A stretch of 64,000 nt of DNA, taken from Marinomonas algicola (GTDB lineage: Bacteria; Pseudomonadota; Gammaproteobacteria; Pseudomonadales; Marinomonadaceae). Below, piece after piece: positions 47,946 through 56,867 of the stretch. The stretch covers positions 2,914,001-2,978,000 of the forward strand of contig NZ_CP061941.1 of the NCBI RefSeq assembly GCF_014805825.1, in the 5' to 3' direction. Positions within the stretch are counted from its first letter, which is position 1; each line of letters begins with the position of its first letter. Below the pieces are notes generated by a model, which saw only the letters and a program-made list of their open reading frames with translations, did no database searches and had not been told where the DNA came from. The translations under genes were made by a program, and so were the position numbers.

Positions 47946-48095
47946 CAATGAAACAAACACAGTAATGGTCTTGTGTTTTATTCTAACAGGAAGCGACCTA
48001 ATTTCTTAGAGATCATCCACTCATCTGCCTCCTATGATAATAGCCATCGTAACGCGCACAGCAAAGGATCATGTATTAGATAGAAACCTAGGCAT

Positions 48096-48986
48096 TTATA
48101 ACCAAGCAACCGCATCATGCGGATGTAAACTTTCCAAATGACGTACATGCACTTTAGGCGCTGCAAATAGACCATTAAGTTTCGCTTGAATTTTACGTGC
48201 GGCATCTTCGACAAACATCAAATTTTGGCCGTTTAACGCCGCAAAGGCCTGTTCATCCGATCGTTTTACTGAGGTTTGTAGTGGGGTTCCTAACGCACTT
48301 TCAATGCAATTTATTAATGGTAGTAATGAAAAAGTACCTATGTTGCTGGGCACATCTATACTAACAACCGCTTCACTGCGCTGACTATGGGCTGTTGCTA
48401 AGGTCGCATTCTGTCGAAGCCATTGAGCAACCGTGTTTGAAGTTAGGTTCACTTGATTCCCAAAATCATCCAGAAACCTCTGCTCGACTAATTGTCTCGA
48501 TAAGGCCGCTGAGCAAGGGCAAGTTGAGGAATATTCCACGGTCACAGTGGCTTTGATCGTTAACACGTTTTTCACTATCTTAGAGACAATACAAACAGGA
48601 TACGCTTTCCAGCCAGATTCCCCCTGAGTCACTAGCGCCGGACGACGAATCAATAAATCAAAAGATAACCGCAGTCGAGCACTGTCTGTATGGCAATCTT
48701 GATGAGTTTCAATCATGGCGTGTAACAGCGTTTCTAAACGATGAGGAGAAAGTGCTTTGCCATCACTTAAGGTTTCCAGTAACCGATAGAGCCTCGACAT
48801 ATGAATGCCCTTTATATGGGCCGCAGGCAAATTCACTTGAACATCGGCACTCGCATGTAGCTCTCTTTTATACTCAGCGTCTATGATAGTAATAGGTATA
48901 TCTATGCCCTGCATTCCGACCCATTCTAAAGAGGATTGATTGGACGCTTTATCGGAAATAGACACATCAGGAAGTAAGTTATTCAT
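48096..48986 (-). CDS. folE2: GTP cyclohydrolase FolE2 (type IB)
   Basis: This protein is 296 residues from the ATG at 48986 (MNNLLPDVSI). It starts the folate/7-deazaguanine pathway by making dihydroneopterin triphosphate from GTP. The T-fold core has EYSSTCPCSAALSRQ with the catalytic/metal-binding Cys residues, and SLHPHDAVAWL-like C-terminal residues. FolE2 can work with metals other than zinc and often replaces zinc-dependent FolE under zinc shortage. It lies downstream of a Zur-box-preceded COG0523 gene on the same strand, and both are probably zinc-limitation genes. Confidence 0.93.
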   Translation of the reverse strand: MNNLLPDVSISDKASNQSSLEWVGMQGIDIPITIIDAEYKRELHASADVQVNLPAAHIKGIHMSRLYRLLETLSDGKALSPHRLETLLHAMIETHQDCHTDSARLRLSFDLLIRRPALVTQGESGWKAYPVCIVSKIVKNVLTIKATVTVEYSSTCPCSAALSRQLVEQRFLDDFGNQVNLTSNTVAQWLRQNATLATAHSQRSEAVVSIDVPSNIGTFSLLPLINCIESALGTPLQTSVKRSDEQAFAALNGQNLMFVEDAARKIQAKLNGLFAAPKVHVRHLESLHPHDAVAWL

Positions 48987-49068
48987 TCGTTTTTTATTCC
49001 TAAGATGCACTTCTTAAGAGTATAAAAAGTGCAGCAACATCAGATTATTAATATAAAAAGCAAACCGA

Positions 49069-50286
49069 TCAAGCCCATTCGATAAATGGGTTCGGCCATG
49101 TTTTCCACACCTTGGCGCCTTGAGAAAGCTCCTCGTTTGTTAACAAACAACGATCCAAAGACGAACGTAAAGCGCCTTCATCCATGTCCATTCCAATTAA
49201 CACCAACTCTTGACGGGCATCCCCCACTTTGTCGTCCCACTTTTCATAAATCCAATCAATGGACTCTTCATCTGTAGGCCAATTTTCTTTTGGCACAGAG
49301 ACCCACCAATAACCCGCAGGAGCATGCCTTGCTGCCGAGCCAGCTTGCGACCAGCTGCCCGCTTTGGTTGGATCGCTAGCCAACCAAAAATAGCCTTTTG
49401 AGCGAACTACACCCGGCCAATCTTGATTAATTAAGTCGTAGAAACGCTCTGAATGAAACGGTCTTCTCGCTTTATATACAAAGCTACTGATTCCATATTC
49501 CTCTGTTTCTGGTACATGGGTTCCACGAATTTCTTGCAACCAAGCCGGTGCTAAAGAAGCTTGTTCAAAGTCAAATAACCCAGTATTTAATATTTGATCC
49601 AGTGGTACTTTACCAAATTGCGCTATGTAAATTTTAGCCCGAGTATTCAGGCTAATAAGAATGGCCTTTAAACGATCACCTTCTTCTTCGCTGACCAAGT
49701 CAATTTTGTTTATGACAATGACATCACAAAACTCAATTTGCTCAATCAATAAGTCAACGACCGTTCGGTCATCTTCCTCCCCTAACGATTCCCCACGCTC
49801 TTGCAAACCATCTTGTGAACTGTAATCACGAAGAAAATTAAATGCATCGACAACGGTAACCATGGTGTCAAGTTGTGCAACTTCATTTAAACAACGACCA
49901 TCTTCACCTTCAAATGTAAAGGTTTCAGCCACAGGGAGCGGTTCAGAAATACCCGTAGACTCAATCACAATTTGATCAAACGTTCCCTCCTTTGCCAATC
50001 TCTCCACCTCGATTAATAAATCTTCTCTGAGCGTACAACAAATACACCCATTACTCATCTCAACCATTTTTTCATCAGTACGGGATAATTCGGCACCACC
50101 CTCCCTGATCAAGTTGGCATCTATATTGACCTCACTCATATCATTAACAATAACAGCAACACGCCGACCTTCACGGTTCGTCAAAATATGATTAAGTAAA
50201 GTCGTTTTACCTGCCCCAAGAAAACCTGAAATAACCGTTACTGGCAGCTTTTTTTTCTGCTCGATCTTCTCTAGATGCTCACTCAT
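49069..50286 (-). CDS. COG0523 zinc-homeostasis GTPase (ZigA-like)
   Basis: This 405-residue protein has Walker A GFLGAGKT (21-28), the CxCC motif GCICC (Cys81, Cys83, Cys84), an intact G4 motif NKID and a C-terminal CobW_C domain with SWSQAGSAARHAPAGYWW. It belongs to the ZigA/ZagA-like zinc metallochaperone branch of COG0523. GGGGGAG sits just upstream of the ATG. A Zur box lies 34 bases upstream of the start. FolE2 is the next gene, a known partner in zinc limitation. Confidence 0.92.
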   Translation of the reverse strand: MSEHLEKIEQKKKLPVTVISGFLGAGKTTLLNHILTNREGRRVAVIVNDMSEVNIDANLIREGGAELSRTDEKMVEMSNGCICCTLREDLLIEVERLAKEGTFDQIVIESTGISEPLPVAETFTFEGEDGRCLNEVAQLDTMVTVVDAFNFLRDYSSQDGLQERGESLGEEDDRTVVDLLIEQIEFCDVIVINKIDLVSEEEGDRLKAILISLNTRAKIYIAQFGKVPLDQILNTGLFDFEQASLAPAWLQEIRGTHVPETEEYGISSFVYKARRPFHSERFYDLINQDWPGVVRSKGYFWLASDPTKAGSWSQAGSAARHAPAGYWWVSVPKENWPTDEESIDWIYEKWDDKVGDARQELVLIGMDMDEGALRSSLDRCLLTNEELSQGAKVWKTWPNPFIEWA

Positions 50287-50319
50287 ATACTCCCCCTACA
50301 TTATGAAACAACAAAAAAA

Positions 50320-50342
50320 GAAATGTTATATCATAACATTTA
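50320..50342. promoter_or_regulatory. Zur box upstream of the zinc-limitation unit
   Basis: GAAATGTTATA (50320-50330), a central T, and CATAACATTTA (50332-50342) form a near-perfect palindrome that matches the gammaproteobacterial Zur operator consensus (AAATGTTATANTATAACATTT). It is upstream of the COG0523/folE2 unit. Zinc-bound Zur would repress it and zinc shortage would release it. Confidence 0.88.
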
Positions 50343-50629
50343 GAATTAAAACCAATACTCAATTAAATAAATGGTAGAACCATAGAAAACAAGCAGTAGA
50401 CAGGGAAAAGTAAGCTGTTATCAATACAGAGTCGGCAGCCCATAGAGACGTAAGAAAGCAAGAAAATGTTTATCGAGCCAAACACCTTAGTATTTCAAAT
50501 AACGTTTTATGACACAGAAGCGGATCCGCTTCTGTGTCAAGCCAAAAATCAAACCAAATCGCGTAATGCATCCAATAAAGTAAACGTCGGAAATTTCTCT
50601 GTAATATAAAATAAACGAAGTATATAAAA

Positions 50630-52327
50630 CTATTGCCAGTGCTTACCTCTTGCAGTTTTACCAATCCCAGGGTTTAAACTATTGGTTGGGTCATTGTCTT
50701 GATAGAAGCGTTTAAGGGGTTCTTTCGCGTTATAAAGCTGTCCAACATTATGCTCTGCTGGGTATTCGGCTCCCTTTTGGTCTAAAAAGGCCAATAATTG
50801 ATCTTTCACATTTTTTTCATCAACACCCACTTTTAAAAAGTAATCTTGATGCATAACATGGCACATAAAGTGACCTGTGTAGAGTTTTGCTTCGATTAAG
50901 TTATCAATCTCGGCTGGTAGTGTTTCAAACCATTCGGTTTCATTACGGCGTAAAGCAATATCCAGAGACAGCAAGTCACCAAATTGAGGATTCAATGTAT
51001 GGTAACGTTTGGCGGCACCGCCAGCGACAAATCGATTGAGGAAAGCTCGTTTACCTTCATCATCCGTACATTCGAAATAGTCACCTTCATTCTCATCAAA
51101 GAACTTACCTAAATAACCTTCTGCTTCAGCTATACCATCATCTGACATTTGCAACATCAAGTGATGCTCATATTGGTCTCGATAATCACGAATTTTCTTC
51201 GGTATATGGTCTGGAAATAAATTAGCCATGGCTTGCAACGCCTTATCAGTCAGATTTTCAGGTAAAATAGGCAGTTTATTAAAGAGACGATCTATCTTAT
51301 TTTTCAGTGAAAATAATTTAGGCATATTTTCACTGCCAAATTTTTGTATCACAATAAATGAATCCTTTCCGTATTTATCGCACACATCAAAATAGCTTCG
51401 GTGAACATACTCTCCTGCAACAGGAAGGTGTTTAAAGCCGCTTAAAATATCTCGCCTTAAGCGTGTTAAGGTATCGGTGCTATTGGTGCCGATATAAAAC
51501 ACTTTCTCTTTTTTTACCTTTGGAAAAGTATCCAAGCGAACAGCAAAAACAATCAGTTTTCCTGCACAACCAGAGGTTTCATACAAGCGTCGGCTATCAT
51601 TGTTAAATCGAGAAGGCGTGTCAGCATCAACATCTCGTACCCGTTCTTGATACTCCTTATCGCTGGCGGCTCGTTCAGGGTATTCAATGTCTTCTTCTTT
51701 ATAGGCCTTATATTCTAACGTATTCAATATTTCTTCTGGATCTTCTCCCAAATTAATACCAAGATGATTAACAAGGGTTAATTGTTGGTTTTCATCAATA
51801 CGCGCATAAAGTGCCATTTCAGTATAGGCTGGACCCCGTTGAATCAATGCACCACCAGAGTTGTTGCACACGCCGCCAACAATGGATGCGCCTATGCAAG
51901 ATGATCCGATCACAGAATGCGGCTCACGATCATACACTTCCAAAGCCTTCTCTAATTCGTACAAACGACTTCCGGGGAAAGATACCACTTGCTTGCCGTC
52001 ATTTATCAAATGTATTGATTGCAATTGGGTTGTGCTAATAATAACCACATCTCGATCGTACTCTCCATTAGGTGTCGAGCCGCCCGTCAAACCGGTATTC
52101 GCCGCTTGCATAATTATTATGATATCGGCTTCAACACAGTTTTTAGTCACTCCCCATAACTCAATGAGAGTAGAAGGAATAATGACCGCTAAGACCTTGC
52201 CGCTACCAAAGCGAAAGCCTTTTGCATAACTCGCCGCTTTTTTATCATCAGTAATAACGTTTTTATGGCCCACTATTTGTCGCTGAGCCATTAAAAAGTC
52301 ATTTAAATTAACGTCATTTTTATCCAT
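50630..52327 (-). CDS. dld: Quinone-dependent D-lactate dehydrogenase Dld
   Basis: This 565-residue FAD enzyme matches the membrane-associated Dld of E. coli (571 residues). The FAD-binding PCMH domain has MQAANTGLTGGSTPNGEYDRDVVII and GSSCIGASIVGGVCNNSGGALIQRGPAYTE. The C-terminal cap has the MHQDYFLKVG segment. It oxidises D-lactate to pyruvate and passes electrons to ubiquinone. It stands as a single gene between the zinc unit and small hypothetical genes. Confidence 0.93.
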   Translation of the reverse strand: MDKNDVNLNDFLMAQRQIVGHKNVITDDKKAASYAKGFRFGSGKVLAVIIPSTLIELWGVTKNCVEADIIIIMQAANTGLTGGSTPNGEYDRDVVIISTTQLQSIHLINDGKQVVSFPGSRLYELEKALEVYDREPHSVIGSSCIGASIVGGVCNNSGGALIQRGPAYTEMALYARIDENQQLTLVNHLGINLGEDPEEILNTLEYKAYKEEDIEYPERAASDKEYQERVRDVDADTPSRFNNDSRRLYETSGCAGKLIVFAVRLDTFPKVKKEKVFYIGTNSTDTLTRLRRDILSGFKHLPVAGEYVHRSYFDVCDKYGKDSFIVIQKFGSENMPKLFSLKNKIDRLFNKLPILPENLTDKALQAMANLFPDHIPKKIRDYRDQYEHHLMLQMSDDGIAEAEGYLGKFFDENEGDYFECTDDEGKRAFLNRFVAGGAAKRYHTLNPQFGDLLSLDIALRRNETEWFETLPAEIDNLIEAKLYTGHFMCHVMHQDYFLKVGVDEKNVKDQLLAFLDQKGAEYPAEHNVGQLYNAKEPLKRFYQDNDPTNSLNPGIGKTARGKHWQ

Positions 52328-52547
52328 TGAACTACTCGTTTTAAATATAAATTTGGCGTGGTAAGGTGCGAATACGTTTTCAAAAATTCAGTATTGAGGA
52401 AAATCATCCCACAAAGAATGCCGTACTTGCCTCCTAGATAAACTAAGGATAAAGCAGGAGCCCATGTCAAAACAAGAATCTTTCTTATTTGCAGAAATAA
52501 TTCTAGGATGCTGTATTATCTCATGTTAATAACAGATGGAATGGACA

Positions 52548-52850
52548 TTAGAACCCTCTATAGCGCTTCACAAGCACATCGTTTACATACAAGTCGTAAC
52601 AATGAGGCCGTATACCACCAAATATCATTGGTCGTATTCGTTCTAATCGAATATGATGCTTTTCATTTATACCCACAACAAAATCAAAAGTATCATTGCG
52701 TTTTATTAACACGTTACCGCCTGATCGTGTCGGCTTTTTTAAATTTCTCATTTCACCATTTTCTACATAAAAAAGATGGCCGGTAATCCAATTTCTCTGA
52801 ACAATAAGGTGGGTTGTTTCCGTTTCGCCTAAGGTAACCGAGAGGTTCAT
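52548..52850 (-). CDS. Conserved small hypothetical protein
   Basis: A 100-residue, apparently beta-rich protein without a signal peptide. HHIRLERIRPMIFGGIRPHCYDLYVNDVLVKRYRGF near the C-terminus looks like a real conserved core, but I recognise no named family. GGA seven bases before the ATG supports the start. A 92-residue plus-strand frame overlaps it (52508-52786) but has no coding look. Function unknown. Confidence 0.55.
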   Translation of the reverse strand: MNLSVTLGETETTHLIVQRNWITGHLFYVENGEMRNLKKPTRSGGNVLIKRNDTFDFVVGINEKHHIRLERIRPMIFGGIRPHCYDLYVNDVLVKRYRGF

Positions 52851-53155
52851 ATTTAATCCAATTTAACGACTGATGATACTTTAAAACGAACAGTATAAAT
52901 CGATAACGTTCACACGTCTTTCTCTCATTTCTGCGTAGTCGCGTAGTCCTCTTCTAGTACCCATTATTCTACGTTCTAAGGAACGTAAATAAATCACCAT
53001 GCACGAACAAGATGACGTTATAAGAGAGTCAGCATTATGCCTGATGCCTTCTAAACCTACTTTACAGCCCCGTAATTATTCACTAAATTTAGTGATAAAG
53101 TGTTACGCTCTATGCGTGAGTAAGTTCTGTAAAATAATTCTAAAAGAGAGTTTAT
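52851..53155. other. Intergenic region upstream of gcvR
   Basis: This 305-base region holds a perfect inverted repeat, ACGTTCTAAGGAACGT (52971-52986), with a four-base centre, which may be a regulator site or a weak hairpin. I see no other clear element. Confidence 0.4.
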
Positions 53156-53659
53156 ATGTCACAACATTTGGTTTTAAGCTTTATTGGGGACGATCAACCA
53201 GGGTTAGTTGAACGTTTATCTGAAACCATTACACGCCATCATGGCAATTGGTTAGAAAGTCGAATGGCGCATTTAGCCGATAAGTTTGCCGGTATTTTAA
53301 CCTTGTCTGTTCCCCTGGCGTATCAGGATGCGCTGATCAATGAACTAAAAGATTTTGATAAAATTGGTTTGCATGTGACCGTAGAAATAGCCAACTCAGC
53401 CTCGGAAGAGATGGAAACTCTGTCCCTTTCTGTGGTTGCCAATGATCGCCCTGGCATAGTGCAAGAGGTTTCTCAGGTTCTACACGCTCTTTTAGTGAAT
53501 GTAAAAGAGCTCAGCACGACTTGTGAGCCCGCACCGATGAGCTCCGACATGCTGTTTCGGACCGATATGGTGTTGTCCATCCCTAAAAGCCTGCCGTTAA
53601 ATGAACTGGAGTCCGCATTAGAAAATATCAGCAGTGACCTCATGGTTGAACTCACCTAA
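53156..53659 (+). CDS. gcvR: GcvR-like double ACT-domain regulator
   Basis: This 167-residue protein has two ACT domains (residues 5-75: LSFIGDDQPGLVERLSETI; residues 90-165: LSVVANDRPGIVQEVSQVL). In E. coli GcvR is the repressor partner of GcvA for the glycine cleavage operon. No gcvA or gcvTHP is in the window. The ATG at 53156 follows AAAGAGAG. The call is firm for the family and moderate for the exact orthologue. Confidence 0.78.
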   Translation: MSQHLVLSFIGDDQPGLVERLSETITRHHGNWLESRMAHLADKFAGILTLSVPLAYQDALINELKDFDKIGLHVTVEIANSASEEMETLSLSVVANDRPGIVQEVSQVLHALLVNVKELSTTCEPAPMSSDMLFRTDMVLSIPKSLPLNELESALENISSDLMVELT

Positions 53660-53767
53660 GTTCTCACTAGAAAAATACGGTAAAGATAAGCTTTTATTAA
53701 AAAACGGCCGAACATGATTGTCTGTCTTTTAATAAAAGCGTTGCCCCTCTTGAATACTAGATGAAAT

Positions 53768-54163
53768 TTATTCAAACACACGCCCAGCGTACTCTAACCA
53801 ACCATGAGCATGTTTATTTCCTGGGTCGCGATGAGTCCAATGGATTACACCACCTTTACTATTCCATTCATATTCACCATAGAATGCAACTCGATCACCA
53901 AGCTTCAAACCATCCAACCGAGGTGCTAAATCAATGTTATGCGCCACCAAAAGGGTTTGATTACTATCGAGTCTCAGGATGAATTTTTGATGCCTTGAAC
54001 CTTTATTATCATCAGGAAGTAATCGAGACACCGTTCCAGAGCCACGAATTTGAATGTCACTCTGGTGTGCTTCGTAAGCTTGCTTAAGTTGATTGTCATT
54101 CGCCTGCACATTCACTGCGCCTAAGCAAAGTATGGATAAAAATAGAACTAAGATGTGTTTCAT
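53768..54163 (-). CDS. DUF3465-type secreted protein
   Basis: This 131-residue protein has a clear Sec signal peptide (residues 1-21, cleavage near VQA/ND). GVIHWTHRDPGNKHAHGWLEYAGRVFE at the C-terminus matches the DUF3465 family. The fold looks like a small OB-like or nuclease-related domain, but no function is established. It is expected in the periplasm. It is convergent with the gcvR-like gene. Confidence 0.75.
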   Translation of the reverse strand: MKHILVLFLSILCLGAVNVQANDNQLKQAYEAHQSDIQIRGSGTVSRLLPDDNKGSRHQKFILRLDSNQTLLVAHNIDLAPRLDGLKLGDRVAFYGEYEWNSKGGVIHWTHRDPGNKHAHGWLEYAGRVFE

Positions 54164-54788
54164 TTTCGTTGCTCCTTTGATGAACAGTCGTTGCGTTCAT
54201 GGCTCTCGTGTTTAGTTGTTTTTGGCGAAATTATTGATCACCAAAGGCCATGAACGTTCCCTTCTTGCGTTAACCAATTGTTATTTATATGAAATTCTTG
54301 GGGGTACCTCAGGTATAGACCCACTTTTATAGACAAGGTATAGCGATGTAATTCTAGTTCAAAATCAATGAAATACAACATGCAAAAAATTTAAATCAAG
54401 AGTGAAAAAAGTGATCTAACGTGATTGAGGATATCCGTTCAGCGTTAGCCTTAAAAGCCTGAATAATTGGATAACTCAACATAGTCAACCTAACAGAAAC
54501 CGAAAAGTAGAACATTCATACTGTTTAACCTTGGATGCCTTAATGGATTTTTGCATGCTAAACAAAACAACCTAAATTCAATTATTTTCTCTATCACACT
54601 CAGTTTAATAAGCCTTCTTACGGTATATAACATAATAACCAATCAAAAAAAACACTAAGCATAAAAAACTTAATATAATTAAATATATAGAATATACAAC
54701 CAAAAATCACGCATTAATTAGTTATTAAAACTTAATAAATAGCACTAAAATAGTCAAACTAACTATCAATAAATACGGTTTCTTTATT
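54164..54788. other. Long AT-rich intergenic region upstream of dadA
   Basis: These 625 bases hold no credible ORF. The stretch becomes very AT-rich from about 54590 to 54780, a typical promoter/DNA-bending region for the plus-strand dadA gene. An Lrp-type regulator often controls dadA, but I cannot name a defined operator by eye. Confidence 0.45.
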
Positions 54789-56042
54789 ATGCATATTTGT
54801 ATTCTTGGTTCAGGCGTAATTGGGTTAACTTCAGCGTATTATCTTGCAAAGAAAGGAGCTAACGTCACAGTTATTGACCGCCAGAAGGGCCCCGCACTGG
54901 AAACTAGCTTTGCAAACGCGGGACAGATCTCACCGGGTTACTCCGCCCCTTGGGCGGCACCAGGCATACCGTTAAAAGCGGCCAAGTGGCTCTTGCAAAA
55001 GCACTCGCCTTTACGTCTTAGCTTATCACCTGATACCGATAAAATTGCTTGGATAGTTAAGATGTTAGGTCAATGTAACGAGTCAGCTTACAACACCAAT
55101 AAATCACGTATGATGGCTCTTGCAGAATACAGTCGTGATCAATTTATTGAGATGCGCGACCAGCTCGGTATTCAATATGACGACCGTCAGCAAGGCACGC
55201 TACAATTGTTCCGCACTCAAAAACAAGTCGACGGTGCTCTAAAAGACATAAAAGTATTGGAAACATTGGGGGTCGCGCACGAAATGCTCAGCGCAGCCGA
55301 ATGTACGGCAATAGAAACAGGCCTTCGACCAGTGGAAAGTAAGCTAGCTGGTGGGTTACGTTTGCCTGGCGACGAAACCGGTGACTGCTACGTATTCTGC
55401 GAAAAGCTAAAAAAAGAATGTGATGCGTTGGGCGTAACATTTCAATTTAACGAAAACATTCAATCTATCACTAAATCTGGTTCACGGGTTACAGGTGTAG
55501 CCACGAATCAAGGCGAACAAACATTTGACAAAGTGCTGGTCTGCTTAGGCAGCTTTTCAACCAAACTACTTAACACCATTGGAATAAAGCTCCCAGTGTA
55601 CCCTGTTAAAGGCTACTCATTGACGGTACCAATTACAGATGTTCAATACGCTCCAATCTCGACAGTGATGGATGAAACGTATAAAGTCGCTGTAACACGT
55701 TTAGGCGATCGTATTCGAGCAGCGGGCACAGCCGAACTTAACGGTTACAATCTTGATTTGCCAGAATCTCGCACCAACACCATTAATCATGTAGTCAGCG
55801 ACTTATTTGGTCAAAGCTGTGACTTAGACAAAGCCGAATACTGGACAGGGCTGCGTCCAATGACGCACGATGGCACACCTATTATTGGAATGACAGACCT
55901 ACAAGGTCTTTACCTTAACACTGGTCACGGCACATTAGGCTGGACTATGTCATGCGGCTCTGGTCAGGTAATTGCAGATTTAATGCTTGGAGAACACCCA
56001 AAAATTGACACCCATGATCTGTCAATTAAACGTTATCAATAA
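54789..56042 (+). CDS. dadA: D-amino-acid dehydrogenase DadA
   Basis: This 417-residue FAD-dependent enzyme starts with the dinucleotide-binding ILGSGVIGLTSAYYLAKKGANVTVID. The ANAGQISPGYSAPWAAPG and GLRPMTHDGTPIIG segments and the C-terminal NTGHGTLGWTMSCGSG are typical. It oxidatively deaminates D-amino acids (D-alanine foremost) to the imino/keto acid at the inner membrane. A RidA-family gene 62 bases downstream would hydrolyse the released imine. No alanine racemase is present in the window. Confidence 0.93.
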   Translation: MHICILGSGVIGLTSAYYLAKKGANVTVIDRQKGPALETSFANAGQISPGYSAPWAAPGIPLKAAKWLLQKHSPLRLSLSPDTDKIAWIVKMLGQCNESAYNTNKSRMMALAEYSRDQFIEMRDQLGIQYDDRQQGTLQLFRTQKQVDGALKDIKVLETLGVAHEMLSAAECTAIETGLRPVESKLAGGLRLPGDETGDCYVFCEKLKKECDALGVTFQFNENIQSITKSGSRVTGVATNQGEQTFDKVLVCLGSFSTKLLNTIGIKLPVYPVKGYSLTVPITDVQYAPISTVMDETYKVAVTRLGDRIRAAGTAELNGYNLDLPESRTNTINHVVSDLFGQSCDLDKAEYWTGLRPMTHDGTPIIGMTDLQGLYLNTGHGTLGWTMSCGSGQVIADLMLGEHPKIDTHDLSIKRYQ

Positions 56043-56063
56043 GGGCTCGACGAAGAGCCCTTA
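56040..56063 (+). other. Hairpin overlapping the dadA stop codon
   Basis: TAAGGGCTC (56040-56048) and GAGCCCTTA (56055-56063) form a perfect nine-base stem that contains the dadA stop codon. The following AAATTTAAAA is not a T run, so an intercistronic stabilising or attenuating hairpin is likelier than a terminator. Confidence 0.6.
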
Positions 56064-56104
56064 AATTTAAAAAATAATGAATAAAGTGACAAACAGGAGA
56101 ACCT

Positions 56105-56458
56105 ATGTCTATACAACGTTACGAAACAAAGGCTCGCATGAGCCGCGCCGTTGTCCACAACAATACTGTGTATCTATGTGGTCAAGTAGCTGAAGATCGC
56201 ACTCAAGATATCACTCATCAAACTCAAACCATGCTAGCAAAAGTCGACGATTTATTGGCGTCGGTTGGCAGTGATCGTGAACACCTTTTATCCGCCACCA
56301 TTTACGTTAAGGACATGAGTCTGTTCGCTGAAATGAATGCTGTATGGGATGCCTGGGTACCTGAAGGACACGCTCCTGCACGCGCGTGCGTAGAAGCCAA
56401 AATGGCCTCACCAGAATTACTCGTTGAAATTTCAGTTGTCGCCGCCCTTAAAACTTAA
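56105..56458 (+). CDS. RidA-family imine deaminase
   Basis: This 117-residue protein belongs to the YjgF/YER057c/UK114 fold. Key segments are VYLCGQVAED, LLSATIYVKDMSLFAEMNAVWDAW and HAPARACVEAKMASPELLVEISVVAA, with the conserved Arg (PARACVEA) that binds substrate carboxylate. RidA enzymes hydrolyse reactive enamine/imine intermediates. It probably shares a transcript with dadA and clears the imine that enzyme makes. The ATG follows CAGGAG. Confidence 0.9.
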   Translation: MSIQRYETKARMSRAVVHNNTVYLCGQVAEDRTQDITHQTQTMLAKVDDLLASVGSDREHLLSATIYVKDMSLFAEMNAVWDAWVPEGHAPARACVEAKMASPELLVEISVVAALKT

Positions 56459-56538
56459 TTCAACAGAAGCCAGCGGTGTATTCATTTCCTCACAGATAGC
56501 AGGACACCATTTTGCTATCTGATTTTAATCCGCTCGTT

Positions 56539-56575
56539 AAAAAGCAGAATACAAATAATTTTATACTCTGCTTTT
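56539..56575. terminator. Bidirectional hairpin between the RidA gene and the fasciclin pseudogene
   Basis: AAAAAGCAGAATAC (from 56539) and a GTATACTCTGCTTTT-like arm ending at 56575 form an A/T-flanked stem with an AT-rich loop. The T tail on one side and A tail on the other fit a bidirectional terminator. It overlaps the end of the fasciclin pseudogene. Confidence 0.5.
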
Positions 56576-56860
56576 ATCGTTTAAACTTAACTTACATTCT
56601 TTAGGTAATAGAACCTTATCGATTACATGAATGACTCCGTTACTTGCTTCAACGTCAGCTATAGCTACTTTCGCGTCATTAATCATCACATTACCATTAC
56701 TGGCTTTTACTGTGACAGCTTGGCCTTGAACCGTATTCGCACTGTTCAGCTAGACCACACCCGCCGAAGCTACCTTTCCGGAAACGACATGATACGTAAG
56801 CCTAGCCACAAGCTTATCTTTGTTTTCTGACTCTAGCCGCATTTTACTTTTAAGCGTCAT
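56561..56860 (-). pseudogene. Fasciclin (FAS1) domain pseudogene
   Basis: Read on the minus strand, the region gives the second half of a FAS1 domain: ENKDKLVARLTYHVVSGKVA, then an in-frame TAG, then TVQGQAVTVKASNGNVMIND, AKVAIADVEASNGVIHVIDK and VLLPKE, ending at a TAA at 56561. The first half of the domain and any signal peptide are gone, and the GNAT gene begins just upstream. FAS1 proteins are secreted adhesion-like proteins. The stop and the 5' loss make it a relic. Confidence 0.8.
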
Positions 56861-56867
56861 ACAAAGT

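Noticed and set aside
52508..52786. A 92-codon plus-strand frame
   Set aside because: It overlaps the minus-strand hypothetical protein, whose sequence looks more protein-like; the plus frame has no coding features.
53761..53982. A 73-codon plus-strand frame
   Set aside because: It is antisense to the DUF3465-type gene, which has a signal peptide and conserved C-terminus.
56627..56830. A 67-codon plus-strand frame
   Set aside because: It is the antisense shadow of the fasciclin pseudogene, whose minus-strand translation matches a known domain.
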